From Bacteroidales bacterium (GTDB taxonomy: Bacteria > Bacteroidota > Bacteroidia > Bacteroidales > WCHB1-69): 64,000 nucleotides of DNA. Positions within the stretch are counted from its first letter, which is position 1; each line of letters starts with the position of its first letter. The notes beneath the pieces are model-generated. The model did no database searches. It was not told the origin of the DNA and was given only the letters and a program-made list of their open reading frames with translations. The stretch is from contig JAKSMB010000005.1 in assembly GCA_024400875.1 (NCBI GenBank), positions 33,206 to 97,205 on the forward strand. The letters run 5' to 3'. Positions 54,753 to 62,021 of this stretch are shown piece after piece. The translations under genes were made by a program, and so were the position numbers.

Positions 54753-55568
54753 ATGAAAAGAATCCTAGTCCTTATATTGTTATGCTGCGCCTTGGGTGTA
54801 CAGGCGCAGAAAGTAGGCTTCTCGTTGGCGGGTGGTGCCGCGCTCGGTTACGCCCACCTCGGATTTCTGCAAGCCATGGACGAGGCCGACATCAAGCCCG
54901 ACTGCATTGTAGGCACCTCTATGGGGGCCATTATGGGTATGATGTATGCCGCTGGCTACTCGCCACTGGAGATCAAACAGATCATCAAAGACGAGCGTAT
55001 GGACCAGCTGCTTCACCTCGCACGCCCCGGCAAAAATCACAAGGGCGGACTTATCAGCACGCAAGCCATCCAAGAGGTATTACTCAAATATGTGCCACAC
55101 GACAACTTCGACTCCCTGAAGACGCAATTCTACTGCTGCACCTTCAATATGGACTCTCTGACGCCCGTTTATAAAGGTCACGATACCAACCTGGTGAAAT
55201 ATGTGATGGCTTCCGCCTCCATGCCCTTCATCTTCGCACCGCAAATGATCGACAGTTCCTACTACGTTGACGGCGGCATCCACGACAATCAGCCCATTCA
55301 ACCGCTGCTCGACGAAAACTGCACCCGACGCATCGCTTCGTTCTTGGTGCTCGAAAAACCGGGCAAGTACAAAAACATACACACCCTCTGGATGCACGCT
55401 TACAGCTACAGCACCTACCTCACCGCCTTCCGCAACCTCGATCAGTTCACCGACGTGGTCACCATCGACCCCGACGACCTGTGGCTTCAGGATTTCAAGG
55501 CCGTGGACAAGCTCTACGACATCGGCTACAAAGCAGGCAAGGAATATTTGAAGGGCAAGAGGCAGTAG
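54753..55568 (+). CDS. Patatin-like phospholipase, exported copy
   Basis: 271 residues from ATG 54753; longer frames run into the TSCPD gene. A signal peptide ([19 protein letters not shown]) leads into [27 protein letters not shown] (nucleophile) and DGGIHDN. The periplasmic location separates it from the paralogue 300 bp upstream. The most likely history is tandem duplication followed by gain or loss of a signal peptide. Confidence 0.92.
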   Translation: MKRILVLILLCCALGVQAQKVGFSLAGGAALGYAHLGFLQAMDEADIKPDCIVGTSMGAIMGMMYAAGYSPLEIKQIIKDERMDQLLHLARPGKNHKGGLISTQAIQEVLLKYVPHDNFDSLKTQFYCCTFNMDSLTPVYKGHDTNLVKYVMASASMPFIFAPQMIDSSYYVDGGIHDNQPIQPLLDENCTRRIASFLVLEKPGKYKNIHTLWMHAYSYSTYLTAFRNLDQFTDVVTIDPDDLWLQDFKAVDKLYDIGYKAGKEYLKGKRQ

Positions 55569-55637
55569 GCTGAAGGCAAGAGGCAGTAGGCTGAAGGCAG
55601 TAGGCTAAAGGCTGAAGGCTGAAGGCTGAAGGCAGTA
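55569..55637. repeat. GGCTGAAGGC/GGCAGTAGGC low-complexity tandem repeat
   Basis: About 70 bp of short units (AGGCAGTAGGCTGAAGGC and TGAAGGC variants) directly after the second patatin gene. Similar units occur after GH92, near nfo and before the terminal repeat array, so the sequence is a dispersed family that expands by slippage. Confidence 0.8.
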
Positions 55638-55641
55638 AATC

Positions 55642-55669
55642 GTAGAGACGTGCCACTGGCGCGTGGCAT
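55642..55669. repeat. Dispersed repeat starting GTAGAGACGTGCCA, copy 1
   Basis: The first 21 bp match, with one T/C change, the left half of the palindromic copy at 58723-58766. A further shorter imperfect echo (AGAGATGTGGTG) follows to ~55700. Intergenic between the patatin and PH-like genes. Confidence 0.75.
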
Positions 55670-55723
55670 CACACATAGAGATGTGGTGTGCCGTATCTCG
55701 TTAAAAAAATAAAAATTGAATAA

Positions 55724-56002
55724 ATGACACATACATTTAAAGCAAGTCACATTACCAGTGGAAACGTTATGTTTCCTGACCGATTAGAAATTGATGATGA
55801 GAAGGTCACCTTCTACAAGCCGCACCTCATCGGGCACGATGCCACCGTTATACTACGCAGCAATATTGGCAGTGTTTCCATCAAGGTGGGATTACTATTT
55901 GCTGACATCATCATCGAAACCAACGGCGGACAGATCACCGTTGCCAACGGGTTTTCCCGTTCTGACGCAAAGAAAATACAGAAACTATTGACCAACAAAT
56001 AA
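55724..56002 (+). CDS. Small PH-like domain protein
   Basis: 92 residues, mostly beta strands with a terminal helix ([13 protein letters not shown]). The pattern ([45 protein letters not shown] region) resembles bacterial pleckstrin-homology-like (bPH) proteins; this is a pattern match only. It is 5 bp upstream of the kinase-RapZ fusion gene and probably co-transcribed with it. Function unknown. Confidence 0.6.
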   Translation: MTHTFKASHITSGNVMFPDRLEIDDEKVTFYKPHLIGHDATVILRSNIGSVSIKVGLLFADIIIETNGGQITVANGFSRSDAKKIQKLLTNK

Positions 56003-56007
56003 TCTCT

Positions 56008-57441
56008 ATGGCTGTTGATTTCACCACCTCAATCTTAACCCAGCTGGCAGAAGAGTACGCCAAGCAATCCGTTAAAAAATGTGAACCGCTGGCACAGTCG
56101 GGGTCGCATCGTCGCTACTTCCGGCTCACACTTGCCGACGAAAGCACGCTGATTGGCGCTTTCAACGACGACGTAGCCGAAAACGTGGCGTTCTTCACCT
56201 ACACAAAGTTCTTCACCGGCAAGCACTTCAGCGTACCCGAACTGTTGGTAGTGGCCCCCGACAAGAAGCATTACCTGCAGACCGACTTGGGCAAGACCAC
56301 CTTGTACGACTTCCTATCGGCCAACCGCGACGACCAAGGGCAACCCTCTCCCGAAGTGGTTCGCTATTACGAACAAGTGGTACAACAACTTCCCGCCTTG
56401 CAACTCTCCGGACACGAGGGGTTAGACTTTTCCGTTGCCTATCCACGCGCCGCCTTCGACCGCCAGTCGATGCAGTGGGACCTCAACTATTTCAAATACT
56501 ATTTCTTAAAATTGGTTAACGTCCCCTTCAACGAGCAACTGCTGGAAAACGACTACAACAACCTCATCGATTACCTGCTCAGCGCCGAAAGCGACTATTT
56601 CCTCTATCGTGACTTCCAGTCGCGCAACATCATGGTGGACAATGGTTCCGTATATTTCATCGACTACCAAGGGGGACGCAAGGGCGCCTTGCAATACGAT
56701 GTGGCCTCGTTGCTCTACGATGCCAAGGCCGACCTGTCGCCCGCACTTCGCGAGCATCTGCTCAACCTATATTTAGACACCCTGGCACAGCATATCGAGG
56801 TGGACCGCCAGGCTTTTCTATCCTATTTCCAAGGATTTGTGCTGATACGCATCCTGCAAGCCATGGGCGCATACGGATATCGCGGCTACTTTGAGCGCAA
56901 AACGCACTTCCTGCAAAGCGTGCCGTATGCCGTGCACAACCTGGACAGTCTGCTCCGCAACTTCAACCTGCCCATCGAGTTGCCCGAACTGACCCGCGTA
57001 CTGCGGGGTATCATTGCCTCCGACTTTGTAAAGCCCTATCAGCCAGCCAAGACCCTGACCGTGCAGGTACAAAGTTTCTCCTATAAGCAATCCATCCCCA
57101 ACGACCCTTCGCCCAACGGGGGCGGGTTTGTATTCGACTGCCGCGCACTGCCCAACCCGGGACGCGAACAACAATACCGCGCCTTCACCGGCAAAGACGC
57201 CTGCGTCATCGACTACCTCAACCAGTATCCCGCCATTCACGAGTTCAAAAGCCACGTGTTTGCCATCGTGGATATGTCGGTGGACAACTACCTCGAACGC
57301 CACTTCGACCATCTCATGGTCAACTTTGGCTGCACGGGCGGCCAACACCGCTCTGTCTATTTCGCGGAACAGACCGCCAAACATATTCAGAACAAATATC
57401 CGAACGTAAAAGTTGAACTGAGACACACGGCCCAAGAATAA
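56008..57441 (+). CDS. Phosphotransferase (APH/AmgK-like) fused to a RapZ C-terminal domain
   Basis: 477 residues. Residues 1-~340 are an aminoglycoside-phosphotransferase/choline-kinase-like fold resembling the AmgK sugar kinase: nucleotide region LAQSGSHRRYFRLTLADES, catalytic YRDFQSRNIMV (~207-217, the usual His replaced by Tyr) and metal-binding FIDYQGGRKGALQYDVASLLYD. Residues ~350-475 match the RapZ C-terminal domain (SFSYK, FVFDCRALPNPG, VNFGCTGGQHRSVYFAE), which in enterobacteria senses glucosamine-6-phosphate. The fusion suggests amino-sugar phosphorylation or cell-wall recycling controlled by an amino-sugar phosphate. The RapZ kinase (ATPase) half is absent. Confidence 0.88.
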   Translation: MAVDFTTSILTQLAEEYAKQSVKKCEPLAQSGSHRRYFRLTLADESTLIGAFNDDVAENVAFFTYTKFFTGKHFSVPELLVVAPDKKHYLQTDLGKTTLYDFLSANRDDQGQPSPEVVRYYEQVVQQLPALQLSGHEGLDFSVAYPRAAFDRQSMQWDLNYFKYYFLKLVNVPFNEQLLENDYNNLIDYLLSAESDYFLYRDFQSRNIMVDNGSVYFIDYQGGRKGALQYDVASLLYDAKADLSPALREHLLNLYLDTLAQHIEVDRQAFLSYFQGFVLIRILQAMGAYGYRGYFERKTHFLQSVPYAVHNLDSLLRNFNLPIELPELTRVLRGIIASDFVKPYQPAKTLTVQVQSFSYKQSIPNDPSPNGGGFVFDCRALPNPGREQQYRAFTGKDACVIDYLNQYPAIHEFKSHVFAIVDMSVDNYLERHFDHLMVNFGCTGGQHRSVYFAEQTAKHIQNKYPNVKVELRHTAQE

Positions 57442-57480
57442 TTTTTCCACTTTATGATTTCCATTTTATGGAAAAATATT

Positions 57481-57488
57481 TATTTTTG
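57481..57488 (+). promoter_or_regulatory. Bacteroidota -7 box upstream of rlmN
   Basis: TATTTTTG, 119 bp upstream of the rlmN ATG at 57607. It would give a leader of about 110 nt; no riboswitch fold was recognised in it. Confidence 0.5.
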
Positions 57489-57606
57489 CACTTTGTTGAA
57501 GAAAATTTAACAAATCAACTTGATAACATACGAATTAGGATATTATAAACTTCACGATAAGTTCCTTGAAATTTGGATAAGGGAACGTTTTTAAAATAGA
57601 ACAACA

Positions 57607-58638
57607 ATGAAAGATATTAGAAGCATCACATACACCGAGTTGGAAGATTTCCTACTCTCCATCAACGAAAAGAAATTCCGTGCCAAACAGATCTGGACAT
57701 GGTTGTGGCAAAAGGGCGTAGGCAGTTTCGACGAGATGACGAACGTTTCGCAGGCGTTGCGCACGCAGTTGGCAGAAAGTTTCACCTTTCATCGGGCGGA
57801 GATTGCCATCGAGGTGAACAGCAAAGACAAGACCGCCAAGTTTGCCTTCCGTTTTCACGACCGCAGGTTTGTGGAGGGCGTGCTCATACCTTCGGGCGAC
57901 CGTGTTACGGCGTGCATCTCCTCGCAGGTTGGTTGTCCGCTGAAATGTTCGTTCTGTGCCACGGGCACCATGGGATTTCTCCGCAACTTGCACTACAGCG
58001 AGATTGTGGACCAGTACATCCTTATGGACAAGCGTGCCCACGAGTTGTACGGCAACGGCATCAGCAACATCGTCTTCATGGGCATGGGCGAGCCGTTGCT
58101 CAACTTCGACAACGTGATGACCGCCATCGACAAGCTCACCGCCAAGGATGGTTGGGGGCTTTCACCCACGCGTATCACCCTCTCCACGGCGGGGGTCATC
58201 AAGGGTATCAAGGCCCTTGCCGACCGCAAGTTCCCGTGCGGGTTGGCCATTTCCCTGCACAGTGCCGACCCGGTAGTGCGCGAGGTCATCATGCCCGTTA
58301 CGGAGCACAACAACCTCCACGACCTGCAAGCCGCCTTGGTTTATTACCACCAGAAGACGGGGGCGCGCGTTACCTTCGAATACCTGTTGCTCTCCAAGGT
58401 GAACGACAGCCGACAGGCAGCCGAGAAGTTGGCGCGTTTCTGCCGTCCTTTCCCGGTGAAAATCAACATCATCGAATACAACGAAACGCCGGGTGGTCTC
58501 TACCATCGTTCCTACCCCAACCAGCGTGAGGAGTTTATCGAGTACCTCCAGAGTTGTAATATGGTGGTCAACGTGCGACAGAGTCGCGGGCAGGACATTG
58601 CCGCCGCCTGCGGACAACTGCTGCAAAACCAACAATAA
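57607..58638 (+). CDS. rlmN: Dual-specificity 23S/tRNA adenine-C2 methyltransferase RlmN
   Basis: Radical-SAM enzyme that methylates A2503 of 23S rRNA and A37 of some tRNAs. The 343 residues include the radical-SAM cluster CxxxCxxC as CPLKCSFCATG (~109-119), the SAM motif GMGEPLLN (~160-167) and the catalytic Cys of the C-terminal end (CGQLLQNQQ, ~334). The N-terminal RNA-binding region (LSINEKKFRAKQIWTWLWQKG) is complete. Confidence 0.97.
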   Translation: MKDIRSITYTELEDFLLSINEKKFRAKQIWTWLWQKGVGSFDEMTNVSQALRTQLAESFTFHRAEIAIEVNSKDKTAKFAFRFHDRRFVEGVLIPSGDRVTACISSQVGCPLKCSFCATGTMGFLRNLHYSEIVDQYILMDKRAHELYGNGISNIVFMGMGEPLLNFDNVMTAIDKLTAKDGWGLSPTRITLSTAGVIKGIKALADRKFPCGLAISLHSADPVVREVIMPVTEHNNLHDLQAALVYYHQKTGARVTFEYLLLSKVNDSRQAAEKLARFCRPFPVKINIIEYNETPGGLYHRSYPNQREEFIEYLQSCNMVVNVRQSRGQDIAAACGQLLQNQQ

Positions 58639-58722
58639 GAAATATAGCCGTTGGCCCCGCACAACGCAGCACGAATTACAGCACATTTACGAGGCGGGCA
58701 TGCATTTGCTATTATAATGTGC

Positions 58723-58766
58723 GTAGAGACGTGCCATTGGCGCATCTCCCAGTGGCATGTCTCTAC
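58723..58766. repeat. Palindromic dispersed repeat GTAGAGACGTGCCA...GTCTCTAC, copy 2
   Basis: A 44-bp imperfect palindrome (GTAGAGACGTGCCATTGG against CCAGTGGCATGTCTCTAC), so it can form a hairpin. The left half matches copy 1 at 55642. It lies in the 244-bp gap between rlmN and the UDG-like gene. Confidence 0.8.
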
Positions 58767-58788
58767 GGTATGCGAATCACACCCGATT

Positions 58789-58805
58789 GCGACAATTTTG
58801 CGACA
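58789..58805. repeat. 17-bp direct repeat GCGACAATTTTGCGACA, copy 1
   Basis: Identical to 61158-61174. It contains two TGCGACA-type heptamers. The pair flanks the UDG-like gene and the 396-residue gene. Confidence 0.8.
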
Positions 58806-58841
58806 CGGCTCTATTATGGTCAAGAAAAAAAACGCATTTTG

Positions 58842-58849
58842 TATTTTTG
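58842..58849 (+). promoter_or_regulatory. Bacteroidota -7 box for the UDG-like gene
   Basis: TATTTTTG, 33 bp upstream of the chosen ATG at 58883. It supports the shorter start. Confidence 0.55.
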
Positions 58850-58882
58850 CACTTTAATTTCAATATTAAAGACAGATTCCGC

Positions 58883-59869
58883 ATGTTTTTTGAGCCACGC
58901 ATTGGCAAATATTACACGAAAGGGTATAACGGCTATCGCACGCTTGTTATAGGCGACTATCATGTATGCCTGCGCGACTGTCCACACAAGAGCAAATGTT
59001 GCACCACGGAAGGCGTTAAAGAAATGGATATGAACTGTCCGTGCTACGCCGAATACAAGGGTCGCGACGAACGGATGTGTTTGCACAACAGCAATCACAT
59101 CGAAATTGAAGCCTTTTGCAACGACGAGGCGGGATATCCCACCTACTCTACCTTCACACGCTACATGGTAGGCAAAAAACGACCGTTGACCACGGAGGAA
59201 AAGTATGGTTTCTGGGATCATGTAGCCTTCACCAACCTGATGCCATATTTTGTGGGGCAGAAGATCAACCCGACGTATGCCGAGAATCCAGCGCCGTACG
59301 ATGCGGCCATCCGGGATATTGTGTCACTGATTGAGGAGTTGGACCCACAAGTTGTTTATGTTTGGTCACAATCAGCCTGCGACGCCATATTATACAATCA
59401 GAATCTCCTATCCGGGTTGAGCGAGGAGTTGATATTTCCAGAGCATCCCACGTTAGAAATCCATCGATTTGTTAGGGGGACCACCACGCACACATCCAAA
59501 GCCGCCCAAATCAAAGAGATAATCGCAAAAGCGTACCCCAACAAATGCATCATTCCCGTGAAGCCCAACTGGGGAAAGACCATTCCTATTCCGTTGGAGG
59601 AAGTCTTATTGCGAGCCTTAAAACGAAACATCATCACCTTGGATGCCGGGCGATGTGTCATCAACAACGAGAAGATGGAAAGAGAGGGTGGACACTTGCT
59701 GCACAAGGTGAAGGCCTACTACAACATCGGGGAGTGGAAAGACATGGACCGACTGTTTGTCAAGTACAATCACAACAAGCCTGTCAGTTTGCGCAAAATC
59801 CGCCACTACAACAACACCCACGAGGACCTCAATCTCGGCGACGAACTTGAACATGTGCTGTTTGGATAA
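58883..59869 (+). CDS. Uncharacterised protein resembling uracil-DNA-glycosylase-fold proteins of Bacteroidota
   Basis: 328 residues from ATG 58883; the longer frame starts before the promoter box. It opens with YNGYRTLVIGDYHVC, then a Cys-rich segment (CPHKSKCC...NCPCYAEY, ~30-55) that might bind metal. Then come FTRYMVGKKRPLTTEEKYGFWDHVAFTN (~92-119) and ELDPQVVYVWSQSA (~155-168). This order of motifs recalls a family of UDG-like proteins often seen in Bacteroides; that is a pattern recollection, not an alignment. The C-terminal ~130 residues are unfamiliar. GC content is like its left neighbours, unlike the AT-rich stretch that follows. Confidence 0.6.
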   Translation: MFFEPRIGKYYTKGYNGYRTLVIGDYHVCLRDCPHKSKCCTTEGVKEMDMNCPCYAEYKGRDERMCLHNSNHIEIEAFCNDEAGYPTYSTFTRYMVGKKRPLTTEEKYGFWDHVAFTNLMPYFVGQKINPTYAENPAPYDAAIRDIVSLIEELDPQVVYVWSQSACDAILYNQNLLSGLSEELIFPEHPTLEIHRFVRGTTTHTSKAAQIKEIIAKAYPNKCIIPVKPNWGKTIPIPLEEVLLRALKRNIITLDAGRCVINNEKMEREGGHLLHKVKAYYNIGEWKDMDRLFVKYNHNKPVSLRKIRHYNNTHEDLNLGDELEHVLFG

Positions 59870-59957
59870 GGGGATAGACACTCCTTCCGCCACAAAACAT
59901 ATCATAAACCATACCTTTTCAAAGTCATAGGCATTATTAACTTTAATACTCATACAA

Positions 59958-61148
59958 ATGCATATAAAACAAATCTCAACAATTCCTGCATTGGGACAAT
60001 TTATCAGGGATCTTGCTAACTCTTCGTCTGGACCTGTTCAACAAATGCTAAAAGCACAACTGCATGTCATTTCTTCATTTACAGCGCCCACTTTAATAGA
60101 CTCTGTCATATCCCGAATGATAGAATGCTTATACATAGCATTGGAAGAATGTACAAATGATAATGAAAAAAAATTAGTGCGGAGGCAATTTACGTCAATG
60201 ATTGAAACTCTGATATTCTTGCTGGATGCCAAAGTAATTGCTATTCAGGAGGAAAGTGAGGAATTTGCAATTAATACAATTGTTCAAGCCGGCAGTCTTT
60301 TCATGAATAATCTTCAAGATTTAATGTTGATTGCTGTCAATACGTTTTCAACGGCCACAAAAATTGTAGCTACAACCTTTGATCATGCAGGAACTACGTT
60401 AGCTGTTATGGCCAATAACGGCATCACTCAAATTGGCGAAACAATTGCTGGATCAAGCTTTACGCTCACTGACACAATAACAAATGAGACGTGCCCAGAA
60501 AGACAAACAAAAACAAGTCAAAGTCTTTCTTTTTCAAAAGATGCTAGTTCTAATGAAACGATAAATGCAATAGAAAGAACTGGCGAGAAAACTGTAAATA
60601 TCATCGAAAGTAACAGAGGAAAATATTCAAAATCAATTAATCCCTACATTGATGACTGGAATAATCAACTTACAAAATATATAATAACTGATGTTTTTAG
60701 TCCCGAACGCGCTGAAGTTAGACGTTCATTTTTTGAAAATTTTTTGATTTTAACTACTGGTTTGAATAAAAAAAAGGCTGAAGAAAAACAAGTTGAATTC
60801 TTTAAAACAATCTGTGCCACGATAGAAAAACTAGATAAATATTATCCGCTGATCGGAAAATCTATTATTATATCAGACATGATTGAAAGATACGTCAAAG
60901 TTATTGAAAATAAGAATGATTTCAAGATAAAAAACAATTTATTTTCCACTATGGAGACAGGAACACTAGCAGCGGGAACACTTGTAGCGGCTAGTAGTTT
61001 TTTTTCTCCAATAATCAGAGCAGGTTCTGCACTAGTAGGAATGGCTTTCTCTGCATTTATCCATAGACAAACTTCAATAGGGAGAGATCCAAAGGACGCT
61101 ATTAAGGCATACAAAAAGACTGCAGAAAAATACAACATCATGTCATGA
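59958..61148 (+). CDS. Unrecognised 396-residue protein in an AT-rich stretch
   Basis: Mostly helical sequence with no signal peptide. A hydrophobic hairpin lies near the C terminus (ETGTLAAGTLVAASSFFSPIIRAGSALVGMAFSAFI, about 328-363), suggesting membrane insertion. The middle (~170-235) is Ser/Thr/Asn-rich and polar. Base and codon composition is clearly more AT-rich than the upstream genes, which suggests horizontal origin. It is flanked by the 17-bp repeats at 58789 and 61158 (the first lies before the UDG-like gene). A pore-forming or immunity-type role would fit, but there is no direct evidence. Confidence 0.65.
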   Translation: MHIKQISTIPALGQFIRDLANSSSGPVQQMLKAQLHVISSFTAPTLIDSVISRMIECLYIALEECTNDNEKKLVRRQFTSMIETLIFLLDAKVIAIQEESEEFAINTIVQAGSLFMNNLQDLMLIAVNTFSTATKIVATTFDHAGTTLAVMANNGITQIGETIAGSSFTLTDTITNETCPERQTKTSQSLSFSKDASSNETINAIERTGEKTVNIIESNRGKYSKSINPYIDDWNNQLTKYIITDVFSPERAEVRRSFFENFLILTTGLNKKKAEEKQVEFFKTICATIEKLDKYYPLIGKSIIISDMIERYVKVIENKNDFKIKNNLFSTMETGTLAAGTLVAASSFFSPIIRAGSALVGMAFSAFIHRQTSIGRDPKDAIKAYKKTAEKYNIMS

Positions 61149-61157
61149 AAGCCCTAC

Positions 61158-61174
61158 GCGACAATTTTGCGACA
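61158..61174. repeat. 17-bp direct repeat GCGACAATTTTGCGACA, copy 2
   Basis: Identical to the copy at 58789-58805, starting 10 bp after the stop of the 396-residue gene. Confidence 0.8.
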
Positions 61175-61244
61175 TATTACTTGTAAAAACAAAATAGAAC
61201 AATTTTTTTGTTCTTTTGCTCAAAAAGATTTTTTAACTAAAAAG

Positions 61245-61255
61245 TTGTGCCCGAC
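61245..61255 (+). promoter_or_regulatory. Shared leader motif TTGTGCCCGAC, copy A
   Basis: Lies 20 bp before ATG 61275. The same 11 bp occurs at 61815-61825 at nearly the same distance from the second short gene. Both are followed by TTTRTCRTGA, which contains the start codon (ATG or GTG). Its role (promoter, ribosome binding, regulation) is unknown. Confidence 0.6.
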
Positions 61256-61274
61256 ACGTATTAGGGAGTTTATC

Positions 61275-61379
61275 ATGAGTAACAATTATGGAAAGAATTT
61301 AACTGAAGAACAAGGAAATACAGCAAAGACCGTTTTCGGAATTTTAATTGAACTTCTAAAAATTATCACTAAAAAATAA
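61275..61379 (+). CDS. Short peptide gene A, 34 residues
   Basis: MSNNYGKNLTEEQG then NTAKTVFGILIELLKIITKK. A polar N terminus, an amphipathic or hydrophobic helix and a Lys-Lys end. ATG 61275 is chosen because the shared leader motif ends there; longer frames upstream look untranslated. It resembles peptide B at 61844 in the order EQG, hydrophobic segment, TKK. Function unknown. Confidence 0.5.
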   Translation: MSNNYGKNLTEEQGNTAKTVFGILIELLKIITKK

Positions 61380-61413
61380 GAAATTATAACCCTAATTAAT
61401 AATCTAATGATAA

Positions 61414-61644
61414 ATGAAAGACAAAAAAGTTTGGTGGGTCACTCAACATAGAGCAGGATATATTACGTTTAAAGTGTTGCCACATAATATTCAAGGGAAA
61501 ACGACATCTGTTGAGGATCTAAAGGATTTTGAAAATAATATTTACTATTTTTCAAAAAAAGAGGCAGATGACTTTTGCGTAAAACTTAATGAGTTTATTA
61601 AAAAAAATTATCAAAGACCTTCCTATCCAGAAGATGAAAGATAG
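61414..61644 (+). CDS. Unrecognised 76-residue protein
   Basis: Begins MKDKKVWWVTQHRAGYITFKV and ends PSYPEDER. Beta-rich start, helical end (KKEADDFCVKLNEFIKKNY). No signal peptide and no known domain. It lies between short peptide genes A and B in the AT-rich segment. Between it and peptide B (61645-61810) only tiny ORFs occur. Confidence 0.55.
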   Translation: MKDKKVWWVTQHRAGYITFKVLPHNIQGKTTSVEDLKDFENNIYYFSKKEADDFCVKLNEFIKKNYQRPSYPEDER

Positions 61645-61814
61645 GCTATACGATAGATGAACTTATTCTCACTTGAAATTAATACTGGAGAACTCAACTA
61701 TAAAAGTGAAAAAAATCTACCTTTATCCAGGTTTAAGAACTAATGATGTGCTTTGAGTTAAAGGAAAAAAATGAACTTAATCTATGGAAAATTTAATTTC
61801 TCAAGATTAAAGAC

Positions 61815-61825
61815 TTGTGCCCGAC
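61815..61825 (+). promoter_or_regulatory. Shared leader motif TTGTGCCCGAC, copy B
   Basis: Second copy of the 11-bp motif, ending 18 bp before the GTG at 61844. Confidence 0.6.
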
Positions 61826-61843
61826 GCAAACAAAGAATTTGTC

Positions 61844-61999
61844 GTGAAATACTCAAGTACTAAAAATACTAAAATTATGGAACAAGGACAAACAGAAAAA
61901 AAAAGTAACAAGAGAAAAAATATCTTTGAGGCATTAGCTGTGATTTTTGCAGCGGCATTTTCCTTATTTATTGCCACAAAGAAAAAAATTAGATATTAA
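61844..61999 (+). CDS. Short peptide gene B, 51 residues
   Basis: GTG 61844 is placed by the leader motif; ATG 61877 (MEQGQTEKKSNKRKN...) is an alternative and gives 40 residues. The C-terminal part NIFEALAVIFAAAFSLFIATKKKIRY is a single hydrophobic helix with a basic end. The EQG-(polar)-hydrophobic-TKK order matches peptide A. It ends 22 bp before the LHH nuclease gene. Function unknown. Confidence 0.5.
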   Translation: MKYSSTKNTKIMEQGQTEKKSNKRKNIFEALAVIFAAAFSLFIATKKKIRY

Positions 62000-62021
62000 A
62001 CTGAGTTTTTTGAGTACAGAA

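Noticed and set aside
61645-61810. Tiny ORFs of 17-28 codons between the 76-residue gene and peptide B
   Set aside because: No leader motif, no conserved features; chance ORFs are expected at this length.
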